Made by a program: the position numbers and the translations under genes. Positions 53,479 to 63,269 of a stretch of DNA of 64,000 nt are shown here, one piece after another; position 1 is the first letter of the stretch; every line of letters begins with the position of its first letter. Under the pieces are notes generated by a model, which saw only the letters and a list, made by a program, of their open reading frames with translations, did no database searches and was not told where the DNA came from. The stretch spans positions 62,001 to 126,000 of the forward strand of contig NZ_FNAC01000009.1 of the NCBI RefSeq assembly GCF_900101705.1, given 5' to 3'. The stretch comes from Algoriphagus faecimaris (lineage in GTDB: Bacteria > Bacteroidota > Bacteroidia > Cytophagales > Cyclobacteriaceae).

Positions 53479-53856
53479 ATGTTGTATTTGCTAGAAGAAG
53501 CAAGATTGGTCCGAAATTTACGATCCGCAAGCAAAGGAACTTCACTGCTAAATAAACCTGAAAAAATCTATCTCTCAAACACCAGTCTGATTCATAGTTT
53601 TTGTGAAAAAGGAAGAAATCAAGGGAATCTTAGGGAAACTTTTGCAATTGACCAACTTCAAAATGCAGGCTATTCAGTCACATTCCCGAAACAGGGTAAT
53701 TTCCTGGTTAATGAATCTTATTTATTAGAAATCGGTGGAGCGGGGAAAGGCTCATCTCAGGTTTCAGATTTTGAAAACCATCTTATCTTCTCAGACGATT
53801 TGGAAATAGGCTGGGGAAGAAAACTCCCACTTTTTTTACTTGGACTACTCTACTAA
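53479..53856 (+). pseudogene. 3' fragment of an AAA+/DUF4143-type ATPase gene
   Basis: 125 residues with LLEEARLVRNLRSASKGTSLLNKPEKIYLSNTSLIHSF, GNLRETFAIDQLQNAGYSVTFPKQGNFLV, and LIFSDDLEIGWGRKLPLFLLGLLY, the C-terminal domain of the DUF4143 ATPases, but there is no Walker A or B because the 5' two thirds are missing. It belongs to a different subgroup from the intact gene at 51871. Probably non-functional. Confidence 0.8.
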
Positions 53857-54050
53857 ATACTTGAATTATATTTTCTGCGATTTCAAAAAAATCCCTAATT
53901 AAAATACGTTTAATGGCATATCAGATCTTCCAAAAAAGAATTAATTCATGCCAGAGAACTCAATCAAAAACAACCCCAGGGGGGAGTGATTTATTTTGGA
54001 AAGATTTCCCTAAATTCAATGTCTAATCAACAACTTTGATTCGTCAACCG

Positions 54051-55214
54051 CTAAAATTCAGGATAATTAAATTTTGTAAAAACCAATTCGTCTTCAGATT
54101 TATTCTGTGAAATTTCAGCTACATAAAAACTATTTTCATCAAAAAACATAAAATCATAACCTAAACCATTCAAAGTAATGTTACCAAGAAACTCATAATT
54201 TTTGGCATCATAAAAACTAAGAACTCTTTCATTTTTATAAAGACCATTTTGATAATCCTCAAAATTAAAATCTTTTATACCAGGATAACCCAATCTAATT
54301 ATATGATCATGGTAAGCATTATAAAAAACAGCCAAGAATGTCCCCTGAGACATATTATAAATTAGCTGATTTTTTGCTCCGTTTTCAAATGCTCTATATT
54401 CATCTAAATTATTTGTTTCAATAGTTGGAAGCTTATCAATATGACTAGCAAAAAATGATGTCCTTCTTTCATTAGTTAAATCAACAATATAAATTGAGTC
54501 AGAATTAAGATAATTATAATATAAAAGATTTCTAGCATCATCTAGCGCTCTAGTGGGTCGTAACCTTGTAGTGGGATAATAATATCCAGAAGTATAAGCT
54601 TCAGGAAAAACCATTGTTCTTTTAACTTCTTTGGTTTTAATATTAAGGTTAAAATCAGAAGTCTGATACTTTCTCAGAGGATTTCTACCTGAAGTTACCG
54701 CTCCTGTTACAGATAATATAGAATCATTTAGCATAATCGGTTCAGCATTTTGAAAAGCAGCACCCCAATATTCCCTTTCTGAGGGAAAATATTCTCGCAT
54801 CGAAATGATCAATTGCGTTTCTCCCTTTTCATTTCCTAAAAATATTTTTTGTCTACTTGCATCATAAAGAAAAATAGAATCCGAATTTAAAAAATAAAAC
54901 CCAGAAGGAGGGTCCGAACCTATCGAAATAGGAGACATAGGATCATTATCAAACTGAAAAGCCTTTACACGTTCTTGAGATTTCAAATCATAAACTACAA
55001 ATCTGTTATTGAAAGCAGTTAACATGTACATTAGATCCCTACCACCCTGATTCACTATTTGAAAGTGATTAAAATAGGAGGTTTGAGAATCAAGTGGAAA
55101 AACTACCGAACCCATTCGCTCGACCTCATAATTCAACTTTCTTTCCTTAGTAGAATGATTACATGCAACTAATACAGCTACTAAACTAAAAACTATCAAA
55201 TAGTATGATTTCAT
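54051..55214 (-). CDS. DUF4221 family lipoprotein
   Basis: 387 residues; signal MKSYYLIVFSLVAVLVAC (Cys18). The body has propeller-like strands (FVVYDLKSQERVKAFQFDNDPMSP, GFYFLNSDSIFLYDASRQKIFLGNEKGE, NSDSIYIVDLTNERRTSFF), and its overall form matches DUF4221, a relative of the 6-bladed propeller lipoproteins. Function unknown. Alone between decayed genes and dnaE; 194 bp downstream (53857-54050) and 226 bp upstream (55215-55440) show no gene except the dnaE promoter region. Confidence 0.82.
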   Translation of the reverse strand: MKSYYLIVFSLVAVLVACNHSTKERKLNYEVERMGSVVFPLDSQTSYFNHFQIVNQGGRDLMYMLTAFNNRFVVYDLKSQERVKAFQFDNDPMSPISIGSDPPSGFYFLNSDSIFLYDASRQKIFLGNEKGETQLIISMREYFPSEREYWGAAFQNAEPIMLNDSILSVTGAVTSGRNPLRKYQTSDFNLNIKTKEVKRTMVFPEAYTSGYYYPTTRLRPTRALDDARNLLYYNYLNSDSIYIVDLTNERRTSFFASHIDKLPTIETNNLDEYRAFENGAKNQLIYNMSQGTFLAVFYNAYHDHIIRLGYPGIKDFNFEDYQNGLYKNERVLSFYDAKNYEFLGNITLNGLGYDFMFFDENSFYVAEISQNKSEDELVFTKFNYPEF

Positions 55215-55440
55215 TTAAAATATAGTTTCTTATCAAGAAAATTTATTTTAAATAATAAAAGAATACAATTTTTATAAACGGCGTTTTTTTTTTTGTAAAT
55301 GGATCTGTGCTATTTTAAACTTAATACTTGGTTACTAAAAATACTTATGTGAAAACCTTACTTTTTTTGACAATTGCTGCCACTCTACTTTTTTGGCTGA
55401 TCGAATTGCCCTAATTTGAAGCCTCAATTTTCGATAGCAC

Positions 55441-58400
55441 ATGTATATTATTTTCGATACCGAAACCACCGGTTTACCCCGGGACTACAATGCCCCCATG
55501 TCCCATGTGGACAACTGGCCCAGGCTGGTTCAGCTGGCCTGGCAGCTGCATGATGCCAAGGGCAAACTGCTTTCCAATCATAACTACATCGTCAAGCCGG
55601 AAGGCTTTACCATCCCCTACAATGCCGAAAAAGTGCACGGCATCTCCACCAAGCGAGCACTAGCCGAAGGACATGACCTGAAGGAGGTATTGGCTATTTT
55701 TGAAAAAGACGTCGTTGAGGCCAAGCACCTAGTCGGACACAATATCGAGTTTGATATTAATGTGGTCGGATCGGAATTTATCCGGGCTAATCTCGGTATG
55801 CCACTGACCGCCAATCCACTGGACACCAAGGATATTTCCACCGAATTCTGTGCGATTCCTGGAGGTAAAGGCGGAAAATTCAAATGGCCTACCCTGACCG
55901 AGCTCCATCAAAAACTCTTCGGAAAGGGCTTTGGTGACGCCCACGATGCAGCCTATGACGTGGACGCGACAGCTCGCTGCTTTTTTGGCTTGATTACTCA
56001 GGGAGTTCAAAAACCCGAGGATGGAATTGCTGTCGCCGAGGTGATTTATGAGGCACCCGATTTGGCCGAAGCTAATTTTGCGCAAGCCAAAGACGAACAA
56101 AAAGCCGCAGCCAAAGAGGTTCTCAAGCAAGCTGGAAAAGCAGATATCTCCGAACTAGTCGATGTACCTTTCACGCACTTGCATGTACATACCCAATATT
56201 CTGTATTGCAAGCTACTTCTGAAATTCCGGCACTGATCGCCAAAGCAAAATCCATGAATATGCCTGCCATTGCCATGACAGATCACGGCAATATGATGGG
56301 AGCTTTTCATTTTGTAAAAGCTGCCATGGGAGCAGATATCAAGCCGATCGTGGGATGCGAGTTTAACTTGTGCAGAGATCGAAAAAACAAATCTTCCAAA
56401 GATGACGGCTATCAGACGGTTCTCATAGCCAAAAACAAGACCGGCTATCACAATCTCGCTAAACTGGCCTCCTATGCCAATATCGAAGGCTTCTACTATG
56501 TTCCCAGGATCGATAAAGAAGTATTGGTTCAATACAAAGGAGACTTAATCGCTACCACTGGTGGTTTGTGGGGAGAGATTCCTTACCTGATTTTGAATGT
56601 CGGAGAAACCCAAGCGGAAGAAGCTTTTGTCTGGTGGAAAGAGCAGTTTGGAGAGGATTTTTATGTAGAACTCAATCGACATGGAATTCCGGAAGAAGAA
56701 AAAGTAAACGAAGTCCTGTTAGAACTTGCTCGAAAATACCAGGTCAAGTATTTCGCAGCGAATAATACTTACTACAATGACAAGGCTGATGCCAAGGCAC
56801 ATGACATTTTACTCTGTGTAAAAGATGGGGAACTGGTCGAAAAACCCAAGAAATACATCGGTAAACGCGGAAGAGAATTCCGCTATGGCTTTCCCAACGA
56901 TGAGTTTTACCTCAAGTCTCCAGAGGAGATGAAAAAACTTTTCGCTGACTTGCCGGAAGCCATCGAATGCACTCATGAGATTGTAGAGAAGATTGAAGCC
57001 TATAAATTGGCGCGGGAAGTGCTCCTTCCCAAATTTGATATTCCTGAGGAATTTAAGCATCCCGAAGACGATCAGGATGGGGGAAAGCGAGGGGAAAATG
57101 CCTATCTGCGCCATCTTACTTACGAAGGAGCCAAAAAACGCTACTCCGAAATCACGCCGGAGATTCAAGAGCGCTTGGATTTCGAGTTGGAGACCATCGA
57201 ACGAACCGGCTATCCGGGTTACTTTTTGATCGTTCAGGACTTTACCCGAGCAGCTCGGGATATGGGAGTTTCGGTGGGACCGGGCCGGGGATCTGCAGCG
57301 GGTTCAGCCGTGGCCTACTGCATCAGTATCACCAATGTGGACCCGATTGAGTATGATCTCCTTTTTGAGAGATTCCTCAATCCGGATCGAGTTTCACTTC
57401 CCGATATTGATATTGACTTTGATGATGAAGGACGCGGAAGGGTTATCGACTACGTAATCAAAAAATACGGAAGCAACCAAGTCGCTCAAATTATCACCTA
57501 TGGCACCATGGCTGCCAAATCAGCCATTCGGGATACCGCACGGGTACTCAACCTCCCTCTGGCTGAGGCCGGTAGACTGGCCAATCTTGTACCCGACATC
57601 AAGCTCAAAGCGCTTTTCGAATTGGCAAAAAATAGACCCGCCTTGTTGGAGAAACTCAAAGGCCAAGGGGAATTGATACAAAAAGCAGAAGAACTCATTC
57701 GAATTGCGCAAGGTCAGGACGAATCGGCCAAGACGGTCAATCAAGCCACGGTTTTGGAGGGATCTGTCCGGAATACGGGCATTCATGCCTGTGGTGTGAT
57801 CATTACGCCTTCAGATATTACCAATTTTGTTCCTGTGGCTTTGGCCAAAGACTCGGACATGGTCTGCACCCAGTTTGACAACTCTGTGGTAGAATCTGCC
57901 GGTTTGCTCAAAATGGACTTTTTGGGATTGAAAACCCTCACCCTGATCAAGGATGCGATTAAAATCGTCAAAGAACGACATGGAATTCAGCTAGATGCGG
58001 ATGAATTTCCAATTGACGACGAAAAAACATACGAGCTTTTCCAACGAGGTGAAACCGTGGGGATTTTCCAATACGAATCCGCCGGAATGCAGAAATACAT
58101 GCGTGAACTGAAGCCGACAGTTTTTGCGGATTTGATCGCTATGAATGCCTTGTATCGTCCGGGACCGCTAGCTTACATTCCATCTTTTATCAAGCGAAAG
58201 CATGGTACAGAAGCCATCAGCTATGACTTGGATGACATGGAAGAATACCTGAAGGAAACCTATGGGATCACGGTCTACCAAGAGCAAGTCATGCTGCTCT
58301 CCCAAAAACTGGCTGACTTTACCAAAGGTGAAGCGGATGTATTGCGAAAAGCCATGGGTAAAAAGCAAAAGGATGTCTTGGATAAAATGAAGCCTAAGTT

Positions 58401-59730
58401 TGTCGAGCAGGCAGCTGCAAAAGGCCATGATCCTAAAAAATTGGAGAAAATCTGGTCTGACTGGGAAGCTTTTGCCTCCTACGCCTTCAACAAGTCCCAC
58501 TCCACCTGTTATGCTTGGATCGCCTACCAAACGGCCTACCTCAAAGCACATTACCCTGCTGAATACATGGCATCGGTGCTGAGCAATAACATGAATGACA
58601 TCACGCAAGTCACCTTCTTTATGGAAGAATGTAAGCGAATGGGAATTCCTGTTTTGGGACCGGATGTAAACGAATCCAAAAATGGGTTTACCGTAAATGC
58701 AGCTGGAGAAATTCGTTTTGGCATGGCAGCTATCAAGGGTGCGGGTTCAGCGGCAGTAGATGAAATCATCAAAGAGCGGGAAGCCAATGGCCCATTCAAA
58801 ACGATTTTCGACTTTGCGAAGCGAGTCAACTCCAAAGCGCTAAACAAAAAAACCATGGAAGCCTTGGCTATGGCCGGAGGGTTTGACTGCTTCCCCGAGC
58901 ATCACCGGAGACAATATCTTGAGGCTCCAGACGGAGATGTCACGCTCATCGAAAAAGCCGTAAAATATGCACAGAAAATACAGCAGGAAGAAGACAGTGC
59001 CCAAGTGAGTCTATTTGGAGGGGCCAGTGGCAGCATGGATATACCTCTACCTACAGTGGCACAGATTGAGCCCTTTTCTCAGCTTCAGCAGCTCAATATC
59101 GAAAAAGAAGTGGTGGGACTTTATATATCTGGCCATCCCCTCGATCAGTACAAACTCGAGATCGAATCCTTTACCAATGCGGCTTTACCTGATCTCAATG
59201 ATCTGGATTCGCTCAAGGGAAAAAGTGAATTACGATTTGCAGGATCTGTGTCCAGCTTTGCCCATCGAACGACTAAAAATGGAAAACCCTTTGGTACCTT
59301 AACCTTGGAAGATTATCAAGGTGGGTACACCTTCTTTTTGTTTGGAGAGGATTATGTCAAGTACAAAGAGTATTTCATGACGGGTTGGTTTTTATTTATC
59401 AAAGGCCAAGTGGGCCAAAAGCGATGGAACGACGAATTAGAATTTAAAATCAATTCTATCATGTTGCTATCTGAGGTCCGAGGTAAAATGATCAAAGGGC
59501 TCCGAGTCAATATAGATTTAGACGATCTAAACTATGATCTGATGGAAAAACTGGAAGAAATCACCTCAAAATATAAGGGTGAGGCGAAATTGTATTTCTC
59601 AGTAGTTGACCGAAGGGAAAATATCAGTCTGGAGTTGTTTGCCAAAAAATTCACGATTGATCCCAGTGCGGAGATGATCAACGAACTGAGACAAATCCCA
59701 GAGGTAGTTTATAAGGTGGTAAGTGACTAG
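55441..59730 (+). CDS. dnaE: DNA polymerase III alpha subunit with N-terminal proofreading exonuclease
   Basis: 1429 residues. Residues 1-190: DEDDh exonuclease (FDTETTGLP, GHNIEFDINV, DAHDAAYDVDAT). From about 240: PHP domain (HLHVHTQYSVLQATSEIP, ITDHGNM-like AMTDHGNMMGAFHF), then the C-family polymerase (VGPGRGSAAGSAVAYCISIT, catalytic PDIDIDFDDEGR), the fingers/beta-binding part and an OB fold (LRFAGSVSSFAHRTTKNGKPFGTL) near 1300. The fused exonuclease replaces a separate DnaQ, a known arrangement in this group. The first 26 codons plus promoter are copied at 53095. Confidence 0.96.
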   Translation: MYIIFDTETTGLPRDYNAPMSHVDNWPRLVQLAWQLHDAKGKLLSNHNYIVKPEGFTIPYNAEKVHGISTKRALAEGHDLKEVLAIFEKDVVEAKHLVGHNIEFDINVVGSEFIRANLGMPLTANPLDTKDISTEFCAIPGGKGGKFKWPTLTELHQKLFGKGFGDAHDAAYDVDATARCFFGLITQGVQKPEDGIAVAEVIYEAPDLAEANFAQAKDEQKAAAKEVLKQAGKADISELVDVPFTHLHVHTQYSVLQATSEIPALIAKAKSMNMPAIAMTDHGNMMGAFHFVKAAMGADIKPIVGCEFNLCRDRKNKSSKDDGYQTVLIAKNKTGYHNLAKLASYANIEGFYYVPRIDKEVLVQYKGDLIATTGGLWGEIPYLILNVGETQAEEAFVWWKEQFGEDFYVELNRHGIPEEEKVNEVLLELARKYQVKYFAANNTYYNDKADAKAHDILLCVKDGELVEKPKKYIGKRGREFRYGFPNDEFYLKSPEEMKKLFADLPEAIECTHEIVEKIEAYKLAREVLLPKFDIPEEFKHPEDDQDGGKRGENAYLRHLTYEGAKKRYSEITPEIQERLDFELETIERTGYPGYFLIVQDFTRAARDMGVSVGPGRGSAAGSAVAYCISITNVDPIEYDLLFERFLNPDRVSLPDIDIDFDDEGRGRVIDYVIKKYGSNQVAQIITYGTMAAKSAIRDTARVLNLPLAEAGRLANLVPDIKLKALFELAKNRPALLEKLKGQGELIQKAEELIRIAQGQDESAKTVNQATVLEGSVRNTGIHACGVIITPSDITNFVPVALAKDSDMVCTQFDNSVVESAGLLKMDFLGLKTLTLIKDAIKIVKERHGIQLDADEFPIDDEKTYELFQRGETVGIFQYESAGMQKYMRELKPTVFADLIAMNALYRPGPLAYIPSFIKRKHGTEAISYDLDDMEEYLKETYGITVYQEQVMLLSQKLADFTKGEADVLRKAMGKKQKDVLDKMKPKFVEQAAAKGHDPKKLEKIWSDWEAFASYAFNKSHSTCYAWIAYQTAYLKAHYPAEYMASVLSNNMNDITQVTFFMEECKRMGIPVLGPDVNESKNGFTVNAAGEIRFGMAAIKGAGSAAVDEIIKEREANGPFKTIFDFAKRVNSKALNKKTMEALAMAGGFDCFPEHHRRQYLEAPDGDVTLIEKAVKYAQKIQQEEDSAQVSLFGGASGSMDIPLPTVAQIEPFSQLQQLNIEKEVVGLYISGHPLDQYKLEIESFTNAALPDLNDLDSLKGKSELRFAGSVSSFAHRTTKNGKPFGTLTLEDYQGGYTFFLFGEDYVKYKEYFMTGWFLFIKGQVGQKRWNDELEFKINSIMLLSEVRGKMIKGLRVNIDLDDLNYDLMEKLEEITSKYKGEAKLYFSVVDRRENISLELFAKKFTIDPSAEMINELRQIPEVVYKVVSD

Positions 59731-59814
59731 AGATCAGAAAGAATTTGACTATCCTTCATAGATAAAAAAATTAAAGCCCTAGGAACTTATTGTGTCTTGA
59801 TAGACTTTCTCTCA

Positions 59815-59822
59815 TATATTTG
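59815..59822 (+). promoter_or_regulatory. -7 promoter element before trxA
   Basis: Perfect TATATTTG, 31 bp before the ATG; the nearest upstream TTG is at about 22 bp, slightly long. Confidence 0.45.
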
Positions 59823-59853
59823 AAAATTGAACTGAAACTAAACGTATTATAAA

Positions 59854-60174
59854 ATGGCAAAAGCAATTGAAATCACCGATGCGAATTTTGAAGAAATAAT
59901 CAAATCCGAACAACCCATCTTGGTTGACTTCTGGGCTGAGTGGTGCGGTCCCTGTAAAATGATTGGACCTGTGGTAGAAGAATTGGCAGGTGATTATGAA
60001 GGAAAGGCAGTAATCGGAAAAGTAGATGTGGATTCCAATCCTGGCGTCGCTCAAGCTTTCGGTATCCGATCTATTCCTACGCTTCTTTTCTTTAAAGGCG
60101 GACAAATTGTCGACAAGCAAGTCGGAGCTGTTCCTAAAGCGATTTTGGCACAAAAATTAGATGCCCAGCTCTAA
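59854..60174 (+). CDS. trxA: Thioredoxin
   Basis: 106 residues: PILVDFWAEWCGPCKMIGPVVEELA with the WCGPC redox motif, DVDSNPGVAQAFGIRSIPTLLFFKGG with the cis-proline. Cytosolic disulfide reductase. Own promoter element upstream and a terminator downstream. Confidence 0.97.
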   Translation: MAKAIEITDANFEEIIKSEQPILVDFWAEWCGPCKMIGPVVEELAGDYEGKAVIGKVDVDSNPGVAQAFGIRSIPTLLFFKGGQIVDKQVGAVPKAILAQKLDAQL

Positions 60175-60197
60175 TTCAAATTAAAACTATTTTATAG

Positions 60198-60225
60198 GCC
60201 ACGGGTTTTTCCTGTGGCTTTTTTT
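60198..60225 (+). terminator. Terminator after trxA
   Basis: GCCACGGG (60198-60205) pairs with CCTGTGGC (60211-60218), including one G-T pair, followed by seven T. Confidence 0.85.
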
Positions 60226-60239
60226 ATATTTCACTGCTC

Positions 60240-61274
60240 ATGACTGAAAAATTGATTTCTCTTCAGGAATTTTTTAAGCTGCGAAAATCGCTTCCCATTT
60301 TGGATGCCCGAAGCGAAGGAGAATTTGCCCAAAGTCACATTCCCGAGGCAATCAATTTACCTATTTTAACCAATCAGGAGCGAGTACTAGTCGGTACGCT
60401 TTACAAGGAAAAAGGGAATCAAGAAGCTATTTTGAAAGGTTTCGAATTGGTCGGCCCACGATTTCATTCAATCCAAAAGGAAGCCCTGCAGCTTTTACCC
60501 GAAAAAAAAATCCTGCTCTATTGCTGGCGAGGCGGGATGCGAAGTCAAATCCTCTCTTGGCTGCTGACCATGGTGGGTTTTGAAGTGTTCCGACTTCAAG
60601 GGGGATATAAAACCTATCGGACATTCACATTTGAAGAGGTAAGAAAAACCCGGCAAATGATCATTCTCGGTGGAAAAACCGGTTCGGCCAAAACACTTCT
60701 TCTCCATGAACTGGAAAAAACCGGTGAGCAAATCATCGACTTGGAAGGCTTGGCCAATCATAAAGGCTCTTCATTTGGAGCCATCGGACAGGCCCCACAA
60801 CCCAGTGTGGAGCAATTTGAAAACCTATTAGCTGAAAAACTCTTACAGACCAACCCGGAAATTCCAATATGGGTAGAAAATGAAAGCCGAAAAATCGGTC
60901 GTACCATCTTACCGGATCGTTTTTTCGAACAAATGCAGACCTCCTGTCTTATTGATATACATAAATCAGAAGAAGATCGGATAGCACATATCGCAGAAGA
61001 ATACGGAGACCTTCCAAAAGATGAACTCATCGCAGCAATTAAACGGCTGGGAAAGCGCCTCGGAGGACTACGAACTCAGCAAGCGATTAAAGATGTGGAA
61101 GAAGGAAATAACGAATCCTGGATTGCTAATTTGTTGATGTACTACGATAAAACGTACGACTTTGACCTGCAAAACCATCACAAGAATACGATTTATAGAC
61201 TAGATTTAGAAGGCAAATCACTGTCGGAGCACGTGTCACTTTTAATCCAAGCTAAACAACAATGTCATGACTGA
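60240..61274 (+). CDS. mnmH: tRNA 2-selenouridine synthase
   Basis: 344 residues (also called SelU/YbbB). Rhodanese domain ~1-125 with catalytic Cys in LLYCWRGGMRSQ, then a P-loop domain with GGKTGSAKTLLLHEL. Converts 2-thiouridine at the tRNA wobble position to geranyl-thio and seleno forms using selenophosphate. Overlaps selD by 8 bp, so the two are made together. Confidence 0.95.
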   Translation: MTEKLISLQEFFKLRKSLPILDARSEGEFAQSHIPEAINLPILTNQERVLVGTLYKEKGNQEAILKGFELVGPRFHSIQKEALQLLPEKKILLYCWRGGMRSQILSWLLTMVGFEVFRLQGGYKTYRTFTFEEVRKTRQMIILGGKTGSAKTLLLHELEKTGEQIIDLEGLANHKGSSFGAIGQAPQPSVEQFENLLAEKLLQTNPEIPIWVENESRKIGRTILPDRFFEQMQTSCLIDIHKSEEDRIAHIAEEYGDLPKDELIAAIKRLGKRLGGLRTQQAIKDVEEGNNESWIANLLMYYDKTYDFDLQNHHKNTIYRLDLEGKSLSEHVSLLIQAKQQCHD

Positions 61275-62307
61275 TCAACCTATAAAACTTACCCAGTGGA
61301 GCGAAGGATCTGGTTGCGGATGCAAAATTGCGCCAGCTATTTTAGATCAGATCCTCAGCCAAAGCGGATCAAATCTCCAAGTTGACCCCAACTTATTGAT
61401 AGGTAATTCAACTAAAGACGATGCGGCGGTTTATCAGATATCAGAGGATTTGGCCATGATCAATACGGTGGATTTTTTCACTCCGATTGTTGATGACCCA
61501 TTTGACTTTGGACGGATATCAGCTGCCAATGCCATTTCAGACGTCTATGCTATGGGTGGAAAACCTCTCTTTGCCAATGCCATTCTGAGTTGGCCCACAG
61601 AAAAACTTGCACCGGAACTCGCCGCCAAAGTGTTGGAAGGGGCTAAACAAGTCTGCCAAGCAGCTGGCATCGAGTTGGCTGGCGGGCATAGCATCGCTGC
61701 AAAGGATCCGATTTTTGGACTTTCGGTTAACGGAGTAATCCATCCCCGAAAAATAAAAACCAACCGAGGTGCTAAAGCGGGCGACTTGATCTTTTTGACC
61801 AAACCGCTAGGGGTTGGAGTGTTGGCGACAGCGTTAAAACGAGAAAAAATCAAGGATAAAGATTACCTCAACTTGCTCGATACAGCATGTCGACTCAATT
61901 CCATTGGACAGGTATTGGGAAATCATGAGGAAGTTCATGCAATGACAGATGTGACTGGTTTTGGTTTGCTGGGTCACCTGATCGAGATGGCCGAAGGGGC
62001 AGGACTTTCGGCAAAAATCGAGCTTGGCCAGCTTCCATTGATCGAGGGCATACAGGAATACATTGATCAGTTCATTTTCCCTGACAACACTTACCGTAAC
62101 TGGAATGCTTACAATACCAAAACGAAAGGAGTCAAAGGAATGGAATTAGTCAAACTCTGTGACCCACAAACCAGCGGAGGTTTACTGATTTCGGTTGCTC
62201 CCGAAAATTTGGATTGGTTTGAGAAAACCATGAAACAAGAAAATCAAGTCTTTTGGCAAATTGGAAGTTTTACAGCAAAGGGAGAATTCGTGGTTGAGGT
62301 TGTATAA
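61267..62307 (+). CDS. selD: Selenide, water dikinase (selenophosphate synthase)
   Basis: 346 residues. Catalytic GSGCGCKIAP (both Cys encoded by TGC; no selenocysteine) and Lys; then DDAAVYQI, GRISAANAISDVYAMGGKPLFA, DVTGFGLLGHL, and DPQTSGGLLISV. Makes selenophosphate from selenide and ATP for MnmH, encoded just upstream; no SelA or SelB is seen here. Confidence 0.96.
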   Translation: MTDQPIKLTQWSEGSGCGCKIAPAILDQILSQSGSNLQVDPNLLIGNSTKDDAAVYQISEDLAMINTVDFFTPIVDDPFDFGRISAANAISDVYAMGGKPLFANAILSWPTEKLAPELAAKVLEGAKQVCQAAGIELAGGHSIAAKDPIFGLSVNGVIHPRKIKTNRGAKAGDLIFLTKPLGVGVLATALKREKIKDKDYLNLLDTACRLNSIGQVLGNHEEVHAMTDVTGFGLLGHLIEMAEGAGLSAKIELGQLPLIEGIQEYIDQFIFPDNTYRNWNAYNTKTKGVKGMELVKLCDPQTSGGLLISVAPENLDWFEKTMKQENQVFWQIGSFTAKGEFVVEVV

Positions 62308-62356
62308 AGAAAAGCAATAGGTTTACTAACTTGGAAGAGTACATAAACTCCCCAGC

Positions 62357-63265
62357 ATGAAACTCAACCTAACCTATCTTACATTTCTCATTTTATTCCT
62401 CTCAAGCACCATGGGAATCGCTCAAGTACCCGAAGGAATCCAGAGTGAATTAGTCATCCTCAATGTCAAAACCGGGGAAGAAAAACAAATCCTGAAGGAA
62501 GAGCGGCATTTTGAAGCTCCGAATTGGTCTCGTGATGGCGAATACCTATTGATCAATTCTGCTGGAAAGCTTGAAAAAGTCGCTTTGGATGGCACTAAAC
62601 TTGGTCAGCTTTTTCCCGATCAGATTTCTCGGGTTAATAATGACCACGGAATCAGCTTTGATGGAGAAGTCCTGGTTTTTAGCAAAAATGACGAAGGAAA
62701 AAGTTCGAGGATTTATACCATCCCCATGACCGGAGGCGAGCCCAAACTCATCACCCCAAACTATCCCAGCTATTGGCATGGCATCAGCCCCGATGGGCAA
62801 ATGCTAGCCTACTGTGCCGAGCGAAATGGAGCCTGGGACATCTATGTCATCCCGACTGTGGGAGGAGAGGAAATTCGATTGACGAACACAGAGGGTTTGG
62901 ATGATGGACCGGAATATTCTTACGATGGCAAGTGGATTTACTTCAACAGTCACCGAACCGGCAGGATGCAAGCCTATCGGATGAAACCTGATGGAAGTGG
63001 ACAAGAGCAACTGACCTTTGACGAGTTGGACAACTGGTTTCCCCATCCTTCACCGGATAATAAAAGCGCCGTCATCATTTCTTACCTCGAAGACCAAAAA
63101 GGTGCACATCCCTTTGGCAAAGACGTGAAGCTTCGACTACTCGATGTAGAAACCAAGGAAATCCGGGATCTCACAGACGTATTTTATGGAGGCCAAGGCA
63201 CTATCAATGTACACTCCTGGTCACCGGATGGGGAGTGGATTGCTTTTGTGAGGTATTATCGTTGA
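62357..63265 (+). CDS. Secreted TolB-like (PD40 repeat) beta-propeller protein
   Basis: 302 residues with signal peptide (MKLNLTYLTFLILFLSSTMGIAQ). PD40/WD40-like blades: APNWSRDGEYLLINSAGKL, SPDGQMLAYCAERNGAWDIYVIP, GPEYSYDGKWIYFNSHRTGRMQAYRM, SWSPDGEWIAFVRYY. Like TolB family proteins often annotated as biopolymer transporters; no Tol-Pal genes here. Single gene, 49 bp after selD. Convergent with the DUF502 gene. Confidence 0.85.
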   Translation: MKLNLTYLTFLILFLSSTMGIAQVPEGIQSELVILNVKTGEEKQILKEERHFEAPNWSRDGEYLLINSAGKLEKVALDGTKLGQLFPDQISRVNNDHGISFDGEVLVFSKNDEGKSSRIYTIPMTGGEPKLITPNYPSYWHGISPDGQMLAYCAERNGAWDIYVIPTVGGEEIRLTNTEGLDDGPEYSYDGKWIYFNSHRTGRMQAYRMKPDGSGQEQLTFDELDNWFPHPSPDNKSAVIISYLEDQKGAHPFGKDVKLRLLDVETKEIRDLTDVFYGGQGTINVHSWSPDGEWIAFVRYYR

Positions 63266-63269
63266 TCCT

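Noticed and set aside
61309-61330. Possible selenocysteine codon in selD
   Set aside because: Both cysteine codons in GCGCK are TGC; there is no in-frame TGA.
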